NCBI RefSeq assembly: GCF_003688895.1
Contig: NZ_REFV01000021.1
Span: 1 to 44,874, forward strand
Length of the DNA stretch: 44,874 bases
Source of the DNA: Dokdonia sinensis
GTDB lineage: Bacteria; Bacteroidota; Bacteroidia; Flavobacteriales; Flavobacteriaceae
Direction of reading: 5' to 3'
The notes beneath the pieces were generated by a model. That model saw only the letters and a program-made list of their open reading frames with translations, had not been told where the DNA came from and did not search any database. Made by a program: the position numbers and the translations under genes. This document shows positions 8,477 to 16,720 of the stretch, one piece after another (position 1 is the first letter of the stretch; each line of letters opens with the position of its first letter).

Positions 8477-9762
8477 TTGAATAACTCTTTATAAGTTGGC
8501 TTCTTACCATACATTAAAATACCTACACGATATATTTTTGACCCAAACCACACCGTAAATATAAAAGATCCTACTAGCAGGCTTACCGATAATATAAGTT
8601 GCCATAAGGGCACGTCAAAGGGAATACGCATTAACATCACAATGGGAGATGTAAGCGGTATGATAGAAAAAATGGTTGCTACCGTCCCGTGAGGATTATC
8701 TATTACCGCAAAGAATCCCACATATATGGCCAACATAAGCGGCATTATAATAGGGAGCATAAATTGTTGAGTATCTGTCTCGTTATCTACCGCGGCGCCT
8801 ATGGCTGCATAGATAGAACTATAAAGAAAATACCCTCCTATAAAGTAAACAAAAAATCCTATGACCAGTTGCGTTAGAGGAAGATTGCGCACCTCATCAA
8901 TGATTTGCACTAATTTATCTGGATTATTTGCAATTTCTTGAGCCTCTGGACTCATATTTCCTGCAGGGTTTCCTGTCGCGTCTATACCAAAAATCGCACT
9001 AACGGCTGTAAGTAAAACAGCTCCCAAGACAACCCAAATCGCAAACTGTGTGATTCCAGCAAGTGTGGTTCCTAATATTTTACCCATCATAAGCTGGAAA
9101 GGTTTTACTGAAGATATAATGACCTCGATAATACGGTTTGTTTTTTCTTCTATAACAGAACGCATTACCATATTACCATAAATAATAATAAACATCATCA
9201 GTAAATAGCCGGCCGCACCACCGAAAGCTGCTTTAATCCAGTTACTCATCTTAGACGACTTCTCGCCAGAAAAATTTTCGATTGTTAGTTCTATTTCAGT
9301 TTTTGAACTTTCTATGAGATTTAAGTCTACTCCTTGGTCTATAAGATTTTTATCTGTAAGCTTCTTTTCAAGTCGTTTTTCAACATCACCTATAAGGGTA
9401 AAAGATGGGGTTTCATCTCCGTAAAAGGTAACACCATTTACAATTAAGTCACGATTTGCCGGTATATGTATAAGACCATAGTACCCCTCGTTTGCAGCAA
9501 TACTTTTCCCAGCCTCCAGACCTTGGGCGCTCATATTGAGGTAAGTAGTTTGTTCGGTATTAAAAAACTCAGTATCAAAGAGCCCTGACTCGTCTACAAT
9601 CACAATAGTGCGTTCTGTATCGCTATTGAGCTGAGTGAGATATGTGATGAGCATTATCATCCCCACTAATATAAGCGGACTCAAAAAAGTCATTATCAGA
9701 AAAGACTTATTGCGCACTCTCGCTATATACTCTCTACGTATAATTAAAGGTAAGACACTCAT
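8461..9762 (-). CDS. ABC-2 type transporter permease (NatB-like)
   Basis: A 433-aa membrane subunit of an ABC exporter. It has one N-terminal transmembrane helix (about residues 23-43), a large extracytoplasmic region of about 130 residues, and then five or so transmembrane helices in the C-terminal half. The VIEEKTNRIIEVIISSVKPFQLMMGKILG segment is the conserved cytoplasmic coupling region of the NatB/ABC-2 family. The ATP-binding gene overlaps its start by 4 nt (ATGA). Family members export Na+ or unknown substrates; the substrate here is not known. Confidence 0.9.
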   Translation of the reverse strand: MSVLPLIIRREYIARVRNKSFLIMTFLSPLILVGMIMLITYLTQLNSDTERTIVIVDESGLFDTEFFNTEQTTYLNMSAQGLEAGKSIAANEGYYGLIHIPANRDLIVNGVTFYGDETPSFTLIGDVEKRLEKKLTDKNLIDQGVDLNLIESSKTEIELTIENFSGEKSSKMSNWIKAAFGGAAGYLLMMFIIIYGNMVMRSVIEEKTNRIIEVIISSVKPFQLMMGKILGTTLAGITQFAIWVVLGAVLLTAVSAIFGIDATGNPAGNMSPEAQEIANNPDKLVQIIDEVRNLPLTQLVIGFFVYFIGGYFLYSSIYAAIGAAVDNETDTQQFMLPIIMPLMLAIYVGFFAVIDNPHGTVATIFSIIPLTSPIVMLMRIPFDVPLWQLILSVSLLVGSFIFTVWFGSKIYRVGILMYGKKPTYKELFKWLKY

Positions 9763-10700
9763 ACGTTTTTATTTACTGTTTGAATAAATATGTCATTCAC
9801 ACTTGGGATTACCTCTACAAAGTGATTTATTTGTCCAAACTGCCTGAGCTCTGCAAATAAATCGTTGGGTTGTGCTTTATCACCTATTTCAATTTTTAAT
9901 TTTAAATCTGTACTTAGCGATTTAAAATGAGCAGGACTTATGTTGAATTTTTGAGAAAGGTGGGTTCTCGCTTTCGCGAAAGCGGCCTCCTCCATCTCTA
10001 CCCCTACCTCGAAAGTATTGTTCTTATACTCGCGTTTTATTGTCGTGATCTCACCATCTAGCACCTTATTAGACTTATGAATCAATGCAATATGATCGCA
10101 CATCTCCTCTACAGACTCCATACGGTGCGTGCTAAAGATGATAGTAGCACCCTCATCACGTAGCTGCAGGATTTCATCCTTAATTAAATTTGCATTAATA
10201 GGATCAAAACCACTAAATGGTTCGTCAAAAATGAGAAGCTTAGGGTTGTGCATTACGGTAACCACAAATTGTATTTTCTGCGCTTGTCCTTTAGAAAGCT
10301 CTTGTATTTTTTTATTCCACCAGGCGCCTATATCAAGTTTCTCAAACCAGTATTTTGCTCGCTTATTTGCGTTTTCTTTAGATAGCCCTTTGAGCTGAGC
10401 GAGATAGAGTACCTGTTCTCCTACTTTCATAGATTTATAAAGTCCACGCTCCTCTGGCATATACCCTATATCGCTTATGTGGTGTTGTTCTAAAGGTTGA
10501 CCATCTAACAGAACACTACCTGTATCTGGCATCGTGATTTGATTAATAATACGGATAAGCGTGGTTTTTCCTGCTCCATTGGGACCAAGAAGTCCAAATA
10601 TACTTCCTTTAGGTACAGCTATGGAAACTCCGTTAAGAGCAGTAAAATTTCCAAATTTTTTAGAAACCGAATCTGCTACAAGTAATGCATTCATAGACAT
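9759..10700 (-). CDS. ABC transporter ATP-binding protein (NatA-like)
   Basis: A 313-aa ATPase subunit of the exporter. Walker A GPNGAGKT is at 39-46, a shortened signature LSKGQ at 134-138, Walker B LLIFDEP at 154-160 and the switch His in FSTHRMES. A C-terminal DUF4162-like extension of about 80 residues follows, as in NatA-type ATPases. This is the first gene of a five-gene run with 3-nt gaps or short overlaps. A TATCTTTA box about 15-20 nt upstream is a near match to the promoter consensus. A palindrome copy at 9969-9984 encodes AFAKA in the C-terminal extension. Confidence 0.93.
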   Translation of the reverse strand: MSMNALLVADSVSKKFGNFTALNGVSIAVPKGSIFGLLGPNGAGKTTLIRIINQITMPDTGSVLLDGQPLEQHHISDIGYMPEERGLYKSMKVGEQVLYLAQLKGLSKENANKRAKYWFEKLDIGAWWNKKIQELSKGQAQKIQFVVTVMHNPKLLIFDEPFSGFDPINANLIKDEILQLRDEGATIIFSTHRMESVEEMCDHIALIHKSNKVLDGEITTIKREYKNNTFEVGVEMEEAAFAKARTHLSQKFNISPAHFKSLSTDLKLKIEIGDKAQPNDLFAELRQFGQINHFVEVIPSVNDIFIQTVNKNV

Positions 10701-10810
10701 TTTTTAGTGGGTTAAAGATAGGAATATGAGGGTACAGAAACTTTAACATTACGAATAATTTAGGATAGATTAAATAATCCCGCACGAAACAGAATGCTAT
10801 AAAAGCAAAA

Positions 10811-10838
10811 CCCACCCTAAGCGGAAGCCTAGGATGGG
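10811..10838. other. hairpin with GGAA loop between natA-like gene and dnaJ
   Basis: CCCACCCTAAGC and GCCTAGGATGGG pair (two mismatches) around a GGAA loop. On the plus strand the hairpin is followed by seven A residues and, at 10851-10913, a 20-codon reading frame beginning MKKKNNAKH. It may be a second terminator of the dnaJ transcript or part of an uncharacterised plus-strand leader or small RNA. Confidence 0.4.
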
Positions 10839-10861
10839 AAAAAAATTGCTATGAAAAAGAA

Positions 10862-10892
10862 AAATAACGCTAAACATTGTTTAACGTTATTC
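10862..10892 (-). terminator. terminator of the grpE-dnaJ transcript
   Basis: On the minus strand AATAACGTTAAAC pairs with GTTTAGCGTTATT and is followed by a T-rich run, about 60 nt past the dnaJ stop. Confidence 0.65.
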
Positions 10893-10951
10893 AAATATAA
10901 CTTTTTTTTATGAACCCTTTAACAATGGTTTCATAAAATTTGAAACTTATT

Positions 10952-12067
10952 TTAGGAAAACATATCTTTTACTTTCTCAAAGAAGGATTTATCATCATTC
11001 TCAGGGCTTGGAGAGAAGTTTTCATCGTTCGCCATTTTTTCAAAAAATTGCTTTTGCTCTTTATTTAAGGTCTTAGGTGTCCACACATTTACGTGTACCA
11101 ATAAGTCTCCTTTACCATATCCATTTATCGATGGGATACCTTTACCACGTAGTCGCAAGATTTTACCACTCTGTACTCCTTCTTCTATCTTAATACGTAC
11201 TTTACCAGTTACTGTCTCTATTTCTTTAGAGGTTCCTAGTACTGCCTCACTTATGCTCACGTAAAGATCATAATGCAGATTATCACCCTCGCGCTGTAAT
11301 TGTGGATGCTCTTTCTCTTCGATAGCAACAAGTAAATCTCCTGCAATTCCATTTCCAGGGGCCTCATTTCCTTTTCCAGTTACCTTAAGTTGCATACCAT
11401 CTACCACTCCAGCAGGAATCTTGATACTTACTGTTTCCTCATCTATAATAAGTCCTTGAGCATCTGCACCAGCAGGCTTTTTATCCATCATTTGTCCCGC
11501 ACCACCGCAGGATGTACATGGAGCACTCGTTTGCATACGACCTAAAATGGTATTTTGTATTCTCGTTACCTGACCAGCACCGTTACAAGTTGTACACGTT
11601 TTATAAGTAACTCCTGGTGCTTGTTTCTTACGTTTTACTTTAATCTTTTTTTCAACACCGTTTGCAATTTCTTCTAACGTGAGTTTTACACGTATACGCA
11701 AGTTGCTTCCCTTCACACGACGTTGTCCTCCACCTCCGAAGCCGCCGCCAAAACCGCCACCGCCAAATGCACCACCAAAAATATCTCCAAACTGGCTAAA
11801 TATGTCGTCCATATTCATACCACCGCCACCGAAGCCACCGCCACCTTCAAAGGCCTGATGTCCATACTGGTCATAGCGTGCCCGCTTTTGATCGTCGCTC
11901 AAAACTTCATAAGCCTCAGCTGCTTTTTTAAAATTTGCTTCAGCCGTCTCGTCCCCGGGATTTTTATCTGGGTGGTATTGAACCGCTTTCTTGCGATAAG
12001 CTTTCTTAATTTCTGCAGCAGACGCACCCTTAGAAATGCCTAATATGTCGTAAAAATCTTCTTTCAT
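10952..12067 (-). CDS. dnaJ: DnaJ (Hsp40) co-chaperone with half a zinc-binding domain
   Basis: A 371-aa type-I-like Hsp40 that stimulates the DnaK ATPase and delivers unfolded clients. The J domain is at 1-68 with HPD at 32-34, followed by a Gly/Phe-rich linker (75-117). The cysteine-rich region has only two CxxCxGxG motifs, at C158/C161 and C184/C187. The outer two of the usual four are replaced by ordinary sequence (around APGVTYKT and KKPAGADAQG). C-terminal substrate-binding beta domains follow. One zinc site can therefore form instead of two. It is downstream of grpE with a 68-nt gap; dnaK is not in the window. Confidence 0.95.
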   Translation of the reverse strand: MKEDFYDILGISKGASAAEIKKAYRKKAVQYHPDKNPGDETAEANFKKAAEAYEVLSDDQKRARYDQYGHQAFEGGGGFGGGGMNMDDIFSQFGDIFGGAFGGGGFGGGFGGGGQRRVKGSNLRIRVKLTLEEIANGVEKKIKVKRKKQAPGVTYKTCTTCNGAGQVTRIQNTILGRMQTSAPCTSCGGAGQMMDKKPAGADAQGLIIDEETVSIKIPAGVVDGMQLKVTGKGNEAPGNGIAGDLLVAIEEKEHPQLQREGDNLHYDLYVSISEAVLGTSKEIETVTGKVRIKIEEGVQSGKILRLRGKGIPSINGYGKGDLLVHVNVWTPKTLNKEQKQFFEKMANDENFSPSPENDDKSFFEKVKDMFS

Positions 12068-12135
12068 TTTGATGCCCAGTTGAACTGGGTTACTTTTAAA
12101 TTATATTAATGCTTTTGAGAATGTTGAGCTACAAA

Positions 12136-12714
12136 TTATTGTCCAGTAACAACTTTAGGAAAACGAATTACCTTGTCTCCTAGTTTGTATCCCTTCTCAA
12201 TGACATCTACGATTTTCCCTTTAAGCTTCTTACTAGGCGCTGGAATTTGTGTAATTGCCTCGTGTATATCTGCATTAAAAGTGTCTCCTGATCTTACAGA
12301 AACTTCTTCGAGACCTTTTGATTTGAGCGTTTCTTTGAGCTTGCTGGCAATAAGACCTACTCCTTTAGCAAGTTCCTTATCTTTTGCCTTCTCAATCTCA
12401 TTCATAGCACGATCAAAATCATCTACCACCGGTAATAAAGACTGAATTACCTCTTGTCCGGCTGTCTTATACAATTCTATACGTTCTTTTGTAGTACGAC
12501 GCTTATAGTTTTCAAATTCGGCAAAAAGACGTAAAAATTTATCCTTTTCGGCAGCGAGCTCGTCTTGAGCAATTTCTAGCTCCGTACGTTCGTCTTTACT
12601 TTCTGCCTGATTTTCATCTGTATCTGCCTCCTGCACAAGCTGATCCTGTGCCGCGTCTTGTAATTCTTTATCGTTTACTTCTTGTGTGTTATCTTCTGTT
12701 GCCATATCGGTCAA
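12136..12714 (-). CDS. grpE: GrpE nucleotide exchange factor
   Basis: A 192-aa cofactor that releases ADP from DnaK. The N-terminal third is acidic and low-complexity and leads into a long coiled coil (FAEFENYKRRTTKERIELYK). The conserved GrpE head follows (LLPVVDDFDRA, FNADIHEAITQIP, VIEKGYKLGDKVIRFPKVVV-like end). In-frame ATGs at 12714 and 12705 are both possible. A well-placed promoter lies just upstream, and grpE-dnaJ form one transcript. I see no heat-shock-type operator such as CIRCE. Confidence 0.95.
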   Translation of the reverse strand: MTDMATEDNTQEVNDKELQDAAQDQLVQEADTDENQAESKDERTELEIAQDELAAEKDKFLRLFAEFENYKRRTTKERIELYKTAGQEVIQSLLPVVDDFDRAMNEIEKAKDKELAKGVGLIASKLKETLKSKGLEEVSVRSGDTFNADIHEAITQIPAPSKKLKGKIVDVIEKGYKLGDKVIRFPKVVTGQ

Positions 12715-12738
12715 TAATTCAATTTTTCATTCAGGTGG

Positions 12739-12770
12739 CAAAAGTACTGCCATTTAAGATAAAATGTCAA
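12739..12770 (-). promoter_or_regulatory. promoter of grpE-dnaJ
   Basis: On the minus strand a TTG (-33 element, 12768-12770) is followed after 21 nt by TACTTTTG (12739-12746), matching the primary-sigma consensus of Bacteroidota. The transcript would start about 18-20 nt before the grpE ATG. Confidence 0.6.
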
Positions 12771-12857
12771 AATGTCATTGGAAAAAGATAACGTCTTCTA
12801 CCTATGACATCACTTAACAAAGCAAGAAGTCTTGCAGAGATGGGGGGTGTTAATTAT

Positions 12858-12871
12858 GCTTTCGCGAAAGC
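12858..12871. repeat. dispersed palindrome GCTTTCGCGAAAGC (intergenic copy)
   Basis: A perfect 14-bp palindrome about 90 nt upstream of the yceI-type lipoprotein gene, in the divergent promoter region with grpE. Confidence 0.9.
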
Positions 12872-12958
12872 GCAAGAGACGCAATATTTAATATAACATT
12901 AAGAACTCTATAACTGTTAAATATTAATTTTGCATTCTAATAAATTAAAACCATTAAA

Positions 12959-13624
12959 ATGAAAAAACAAATTATAGGAGTATTTGCAATCGCTCTTGCA
13001 CTATCTACAGTTGCTTGTAAGGATGCAAAAAATGAAACTGAAGGAACAGATGCAAAGGCAGTTGCAGAGGTAACAGCCGAAGCTGTAAAGTATAAGGTAG
13101 ATGCAGATGCGTCTACTATAAGATGGGTAGGTAAAAAGCCTACAGGAGAACACTCTGGAACGATCGCCATAGAGAGTGGTGTAGTAAATGTGGACGGAGA
13201 TAACGTTTCTGGAACTTTTCTTATAGATATGACATCTATCGAGGTTACTGATCTTAAGCCTGGCGAAGGCAAAGAAGATCTAGAAAGCCACTTAAAAGGC
13301 ACATCCGAAGGAAAGGAAGACCATTTCTTTAATGTAGCACAATACCCTACAGCTGCCTTTGAAGTAACTGGAATTACGGAAAAAGATGGTATGAAAATGC
13401 TACAAGGTAATCTTACAATTAAAGGGATTAAGAAAAATATCGAGTTTCCTGTAGAGATGGATACAACTAGTGATATGATGGGAATAAGATCTAAAGCATT
13501 TACTATAGACCGTACAGATTGGAACGTTAATTATAATTCAAAGTCTGTTTTTGAAAATTTAGGAGACAAGTTCATTAATGATGATATCCAATTGCAAGTA
13601 ACTCTAAAAGCAACAAAAGCTTAA
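12959..13624 (+). CDS. YceI family lipoprotein
   Basis: A 221-aa lipid-anchored YceI-domain protein. The signal peptide ends in a lipobox with Cys20 (LSTVAC), followed by a short charged linker. The YceI lipocalin-like barrel occupies about residues 45-220 (STIRWVGKKPTGEHSGTI, the DFEV-like AAFEVTGI strand, FTIDRTDWNVNYNS). YceI barrels bind polyisoprenoid or other amphipathic molecules (family knowledge); the ligand here is unknown. It is a paralogue of the YceI protein at 28022-28594, sharing WVGKK, GTIA and VTDL blocks. It is monocistronic and divergent from grpE. Confidence 0.9.
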   Translation: MKKQIIGVFAIALALSTVACKDAKNETEGTDAKAVAEVTAEAVKYKVDADASTIRWVGKKPTGEHSGTIAIESGVVNVDGDNVSGTFLIDMTSIEVTDLKPGEGKEDLESHLKGTSEGKEDHFFNVAQYPTAAFEVTGITEKDGMKMLQGNLTIKGIKKNIEFPVEMDTTSDMMGIRSKAFTIDRTDWNVNYNSKSVFENLGDKFINDDIQLQVTLKATKA

Positions 13625-13645
13625 GAATATTTTGTCATAATTTAT

Positions 13646-13677
13646 AAAAATCCGTCTCTAATTAGAGACGGATTTTT
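13646..13677. terminator. bidirectional terminator
   Basis: AAAAATCCGTCTCTAAT pairs with its perfect complement and is flanked by A and T runs. It separates the yceI gene from the convergent epimerase gene, whose stop codon touches its edge. Confidence 0.88.
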
Positions 13678-14594
13678 TATGCTAGAATTTCTGCTATTGC
13701 GTGTGATATATTAGACTGATCAAAGACGAATCCTGTTTCCCGAATCTTATCTGCACTTACTTTCTGGCTTTCCAAAACTATTGTAGCCATATCTCCTAGC
13801 ATTAATTTAAGCGCAAACTCAGGAACGTTAGGCAGAAACATTGACTTGTTTAATGTCTCTGCAATGGTCTTTGTAAGTTTTTCATTTGTAACTGGGTTTG
13901 GCGCTACACCATTATATACTCCAGCTAACCCTTTTTGTAGGATATGAAAATAAATCCTACTCATATCATCTATATGAATCCACGATTGCCATTGTTTGCC
14001 TGATCCTAGTGGTGCTCCCGCTCCATATTTTATGGGTTGCATCATTTTGGGTAATGCGCCTTCCTCTTTATCTAGAATAATACCCGTGCGCACTCTGGCT
14101 GTTTTCATATCCAGTTTCTGAAACTCAACTATGACTTCCTCCCACTCCTGAACGACTTCTCCTAAAAAACCTTCGGCGTAGTCTGGATAGTTTTCATCAT
14201 AATATTTTGTGAGGGAAGATGGATAGCCACCTATGGCGCTTGCAGATATGATGTGAGCAGGAATGGGAAGGTTGTTTTTACGCTTTCGCGAAAGCGCATC
14301 AAAAATCAATCGCGCACTTTTTATTCGACTATCCTTAATTATTTTTTTATTCTCGTCTGTCCAGCGCTGCGCAATGGTAGCCCCAGAAAGGTGAATAATG
14401 GCATCTACACCATCAAAACATTGCTCATCCAGTTCTCCCTCTGACGGGTTCCAGAGATAGCCTTGATAATTGGGTTGTGATTTTATTTTATCTTGAGATG
14501 TTGTGAGATAATTTACCGTTATCCCTTCCTCGTGACATAATGAAGTTAATGAAGTACCTACGAGACCTGTTGCTCCGGTAATTAAGACTTTCAT
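13677..14594 (-). CDS. TIGR01777 family NAD(P)-dependent epimerase
   Basis: A 305-aa short-chain dehydrogenase of the extended type. The Rossmann dinucleotide motif GATGLVG is at the N-terminus, followed by the DAIIHLSGA segment and the HIDDMSRIYFHIL block typical of TIGR01777 (YfcH/SDR39U1) proteins; a C-terminal DUF1731-like segment follows. The usual SDR YxxxK is not obvious: the site reads KYYDENYPDY. The reaction of this family is unknown. ATG 14594 (MKVLITGATG) is the natural start; ATG 14624 would add ten residues upstream of the Rossmann strand. A palindrome copy at 14281-14296 encodes ALSRKR in a surface helix. The next gene upstream ends 71 nt away. Confidence 0.88.
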   Translation of the reverse strand: MKVLITGATGLVGTSLTSLCHEEGITVNYLTTSQDKIKSQPNYQGYLWNPSEGELDEQCFDGVDAIIHLSGATIAQRWTDENKKIIKDSRIKSARLIFDALSRKRKNNLPIPAHIISASAIGGYPSSLTKYYDENYPDYAEGFLGEVVQEWEEVIVEFQKLDMKTARVRTGIILDKEEGALPKMMQPIKYGAGAPLGSGKQWQSWIHIDDMSRIYFHILQKGLAGVYNGVAPNPVTNEKLTKTIAETLNKSMFLPNVPEFALKLMLGDMATIVLESQKVSADKIRETGFVFDQSNISHAIAEILA

Positions 14595-14665
14595 AGCGTG
14601 TTTTCCTATAAAGATACAGCTCAAATTATGAGTCTTACGTCACTTTAGAACAACTTTAACGCCAG

Positions 14666-15871
14666 CTATTCTTTACCCTCCACGTAATCTTGAAGGTATG
14701 CATACCTTGGCGTGAGTTTGCCGTTTTGAGTCATACGTGCACGCTCTAAAATACCGTCCTTATCGTTATTAAAGAACGAGGGGATAACGAATTTTAGGAA
14801 CATCTCGCCAAAACCTTCGCTAGCGTCTTTGGGCAATTCGCAGGGTAAATTATCTACCGCCATTACCGCGATGACTCCTTCCTTATTACAATTGTCCTCC
14901 TTTTCTGTGTGCGGATTATATCCATAAAACGGATTTGCAATGGTGGAAGGTCTTATCGTGCTCGCTACGGGGCCGTCAATATCGCAAGAAACATCTGCTA
15001 CCAGATTGATCTTGAAGTCGGGATGTTTTGCATCTTCCCTTGTAAACAAATAAGGCGCTCCATCCCCATAGAAATGTCCCGCGATAAAATAATCTGTAAC
15101 TCGAGCATATTTCATAAAGTCACTCTCATAGTCGGACGGATCTTTGTAAAATTCGCTTTTTAGTCCTTTGCCTCCGTCCTTGCGTTTATTGTACTCAAGC
15201 ACATCTATAAGACAATACACGGGCTCATCAAAAGTCTTTTTCATGTACGCACCATCTGGAACTTCCTTAATATTAAGGTGGTCCAAGATTTCCTTGGCTC
15301 CCTTTGCTACTTTACCCGTACCCGATAGACAGATTTTGATAGTGGGCAATTCTATTTTATCGAGCTCGCGTTTTACCTCATCTAGGTCTGCAAGGGTTTC
15401 TACTTTAGGTAGATCAAAAAGTCTATCGCGCTTTCCCATTAACCTAAAACCATTATATGCCCCAACGAGGCCTGCATAACGCCCAAAGCCTATCAACCTT
15501 GCGCCCGAAGCTCTGGTTATCACTTCGTGGTCGTACATCTCGATGTTCTTATCGAGCATTGCCTTGAGCAAGTCGCGGTTATAGGGTTGTTTCTTTATGG
15601 TATGGCTAAAAAAGAAATATTTCTTATTAGGAATCAAAGCTTCTATGGGCACTTCCTTCACGCCTATCATTACATCTGCATCTGAAACATCGTCTACCAC
15701 ATCAAAACCATCTACCGTGTATGCCAAATCAGGAAAAATCCTGATATCTGAACTTTCGACTATAAAATCTGCATCGCCAAATTTTTGTCGTGCCTCGCTC
15801 AATTTTTCGGGTGAGAAAACGACTCTTCTATCTGGCGGATTTTTACGTTCTTTTATAATGGCAAATTTCAT
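14666..15871 (-). CDS. NAD(P)-dependent oxidoreductase, AlaDH/PNT and saccharopine dehydrogenase-like
   Basis: A 401-aa cytosolic oxidoreductase. The N-terminal domain matches the alanine dehydrogenase/transhydrogenase N-terminal family (MKFAIIKERKNPPDRRVVFSP). The central stretch (FFSHTIKKQ, EMYDHEVIT, ARLIGFGRYAGLVGAYNG) resembles lysine-forming saccharopine dehydrogenase and the lysine-ketoglutarate reductase half of the plant bifunctional enzyme. A Rossmann segment, LSGTGKVAKGAKEIL, follows at about residue 180. The exact substrate (saccharopine/lysine or another amino acid) cannot be settled from sequence. No saccharopine-cleaving partner lies next to it. Confidence 0.75.
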   Translation of the reverse strand: MKFAIIKERKNPPDRRVVFSPEKLSEARQKFGDADFIVESSDIRIFPDLAYTVDGFDVVDDVSDADVMIGVKEVPIEALIPNKKYFFFSHTIKKQPYNRDLLKAMLDKNIEMYDHEVITRASGARLIGFGRYAGLVGAYNGFRLMGKRDRLFDLPKVETLADLDEVKRELDKIELPTIKICLSGTGKVAKGAKEILDHLNIKEVPDGAYMKKTFDEPVYCLIDVLEYNKRKDGGKGLKSEFYKDPSDYESDFMKYARVTDYFIAGHFYGDGAPYLFTREDAKHPDFKINLVADVSCDIDGPVASTIRPSTIANPFYGYNPHTEKEDNCNKEGVIAVMAVDNLPCELPKDASEGFGEMFLKFVIPSFFNNDKDGILERARMTQNGKLTPRYAYLQDYVEGKE

Positions 15872-15930
15872 AGGGTGTGCAGTTTTGACAGTCAGAAAAA
15901 TTGGTATAGGTTTTGACTTATAATTAACAA

Positions 15931-15938
15931 CAAAGATA
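15931..15938 (-). promoter_or_regulatory. putative -7 box for the oxidoreductase gene
   Basis: TATCTTTG on the minus strand matches TAnnTTTG and lies about 60 nt upstream of the ATG at 15871. I see no clear TTG at the -33 spacing. A plus-strand TATATTTG at 15950-15957 could serve a divergent transcript. Confidence 0.4.
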
Positions 15939-16009
15939 TAGATTCGTTATATATTTGTGGTTCTGCTTTTGGAAAGCAAAATTGGAGGTTTTAATAGAAT
16001 TGAGACTTA

Positions 16010-16030
16010 CCCTTCGACTTCGCTCAGGGG
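16010..16030. repeat. dispersed repeat CCCTTCGACTTCGCTCAGGG
   Basis: A short GC-rich repeat of the family that recurs at 38042-38063 and inside trpF (33785-33874). It lies in the 350-bp non-coding stretch before tmRNA; the only other thing I see there is the composite repeat at 16106-16144. Confidence 0.6.
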
Positions 16031-16105
16031 ACGTCAGATTTTCTCAAACACCTTGGATTGCTAATTTTAATTAAAGTATTAATTGTAAATCTTTGGTTTT
16101 GGTTA

Positions 16106-16144
16106 CGCTTTCGCGATTTATTCTGGATTTGTTTCAGGAAAGCG
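16106..16144. repeat. palindrome CGCTTTCGCG/AAAGCG split by a 23-nt insert
   Basis: CGCTTTCGCG (16106-16115) and AAAGCG (16139-16144) are the two parts of the common palindrome. They are separated by 23 nt (16116-16138) ending TGGATTTGTTTCAGG. A diverged inverted copy of the insert (CCTGAATCAAATTCGGG) lies about 30 nt further on. The split point is the same as in four other composite copies. Confidence 0.75.
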
Positions 16145-16227
16145 GAAAAAGTTTAAATACATTTCCTGAATCAAATTCGGGATTTAATTTGATAGCGGTG
16201 CGCTTAAGGCGTCACTATCTCATTGAA

Positions 16228-16623
16228 GGGGTCGACTGGTTTTGACAGCGAGACCAATGGTATTGTAAGCGTGTCGAGCGCTGGAAAACAGCTCGTAAAT
16301 CTCATTTTTCATCTTTTTAAACGGCGAGAATAACTACGCCCTAGCTGCATAATCCGAATTATAGTAGGATTACGCCTCGGTCTACAAGGTAGACAAGCAG
16401 GAAGTCACTCAAAGGCCTTGGTTTACGGCATTTGATATAGTGACTTCGTAAAAGTAAACCTATCCCTCGCAGGGCTTTGATGCAGGGGAGACATTTAATC
16501 GAAGATAAGGGGTGCGTTGGTAGTTTCTGACCGGCAATCTCACGAAAATCTAAACAGATACTACACACGTAGAAAGCAGTAACATTGCTTGTTTGGACGA
16601 GGGTTCGAATCCCTCCGACTCCA
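16228..16623 (+). ncRNA. ssrA: transfer-messenger RNA (tmRNA)
   Basis: Rescues stalled ribosomes with SmpB and tags the unfinished protein for proteolysis. The 5' end GGGGTCG pairs with CGACTCC at the 3' end. The T arm reads GGGTTCGAATCCC. The reading frame at 16323-16352 encodes the tag GENNYALAA followed by TAA. The length of 396 nt is normal for a one-piece tmRNA. The final CCA is not encoded: after the discriminator A at 16623 the DNA reads CT, so CCA must be added after transcription. A terminator hairpin follows directly. Confidence 0.96.
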
Positions 16624-16627
16624 CTTT

Positions 16628-16652
16628 AAAAGCCACCTTCGGGTGGCTTTCT
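16628..16652 (+). terminator. tmRNA terminator
   Basis: AAAGCCACC-TTC-GGGTGGCTTT hairpin ending in T-rich sequence, 5 nt after the mature tmRNA end. A diverged copy with one deletion in the stem is found at 16752-16774. Confidence 0.75.
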
Positions 16653-16699
16653 TGCGTATTCGGGGAATTCGCCCAGCGCGGCAGGCTCGCTCCTTGCTA

Positions 16700-16720
16700 A
16701 AAATGTCCACTGGACATTTT
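16700..16720. other. perfect short inverted repeat
   Basis: AAAATGTCCA, one C, then TGGACATTTT: a 10-bp perfect stem with a 1-nt centre, lying between the two tmRNA-end copies. It could be a binding site or a terminator remnant. Confidence 0.6.

Noticed and set aside
12937-13302. Long antisense frame over the yceI lipoprotein gene (similar one at 28012-28362 over the second yceI)
   Set aside because: Both are shadows of the paralogous yceI coding strand, which has signal peptides and a clear family match; the antisense frames have neither.
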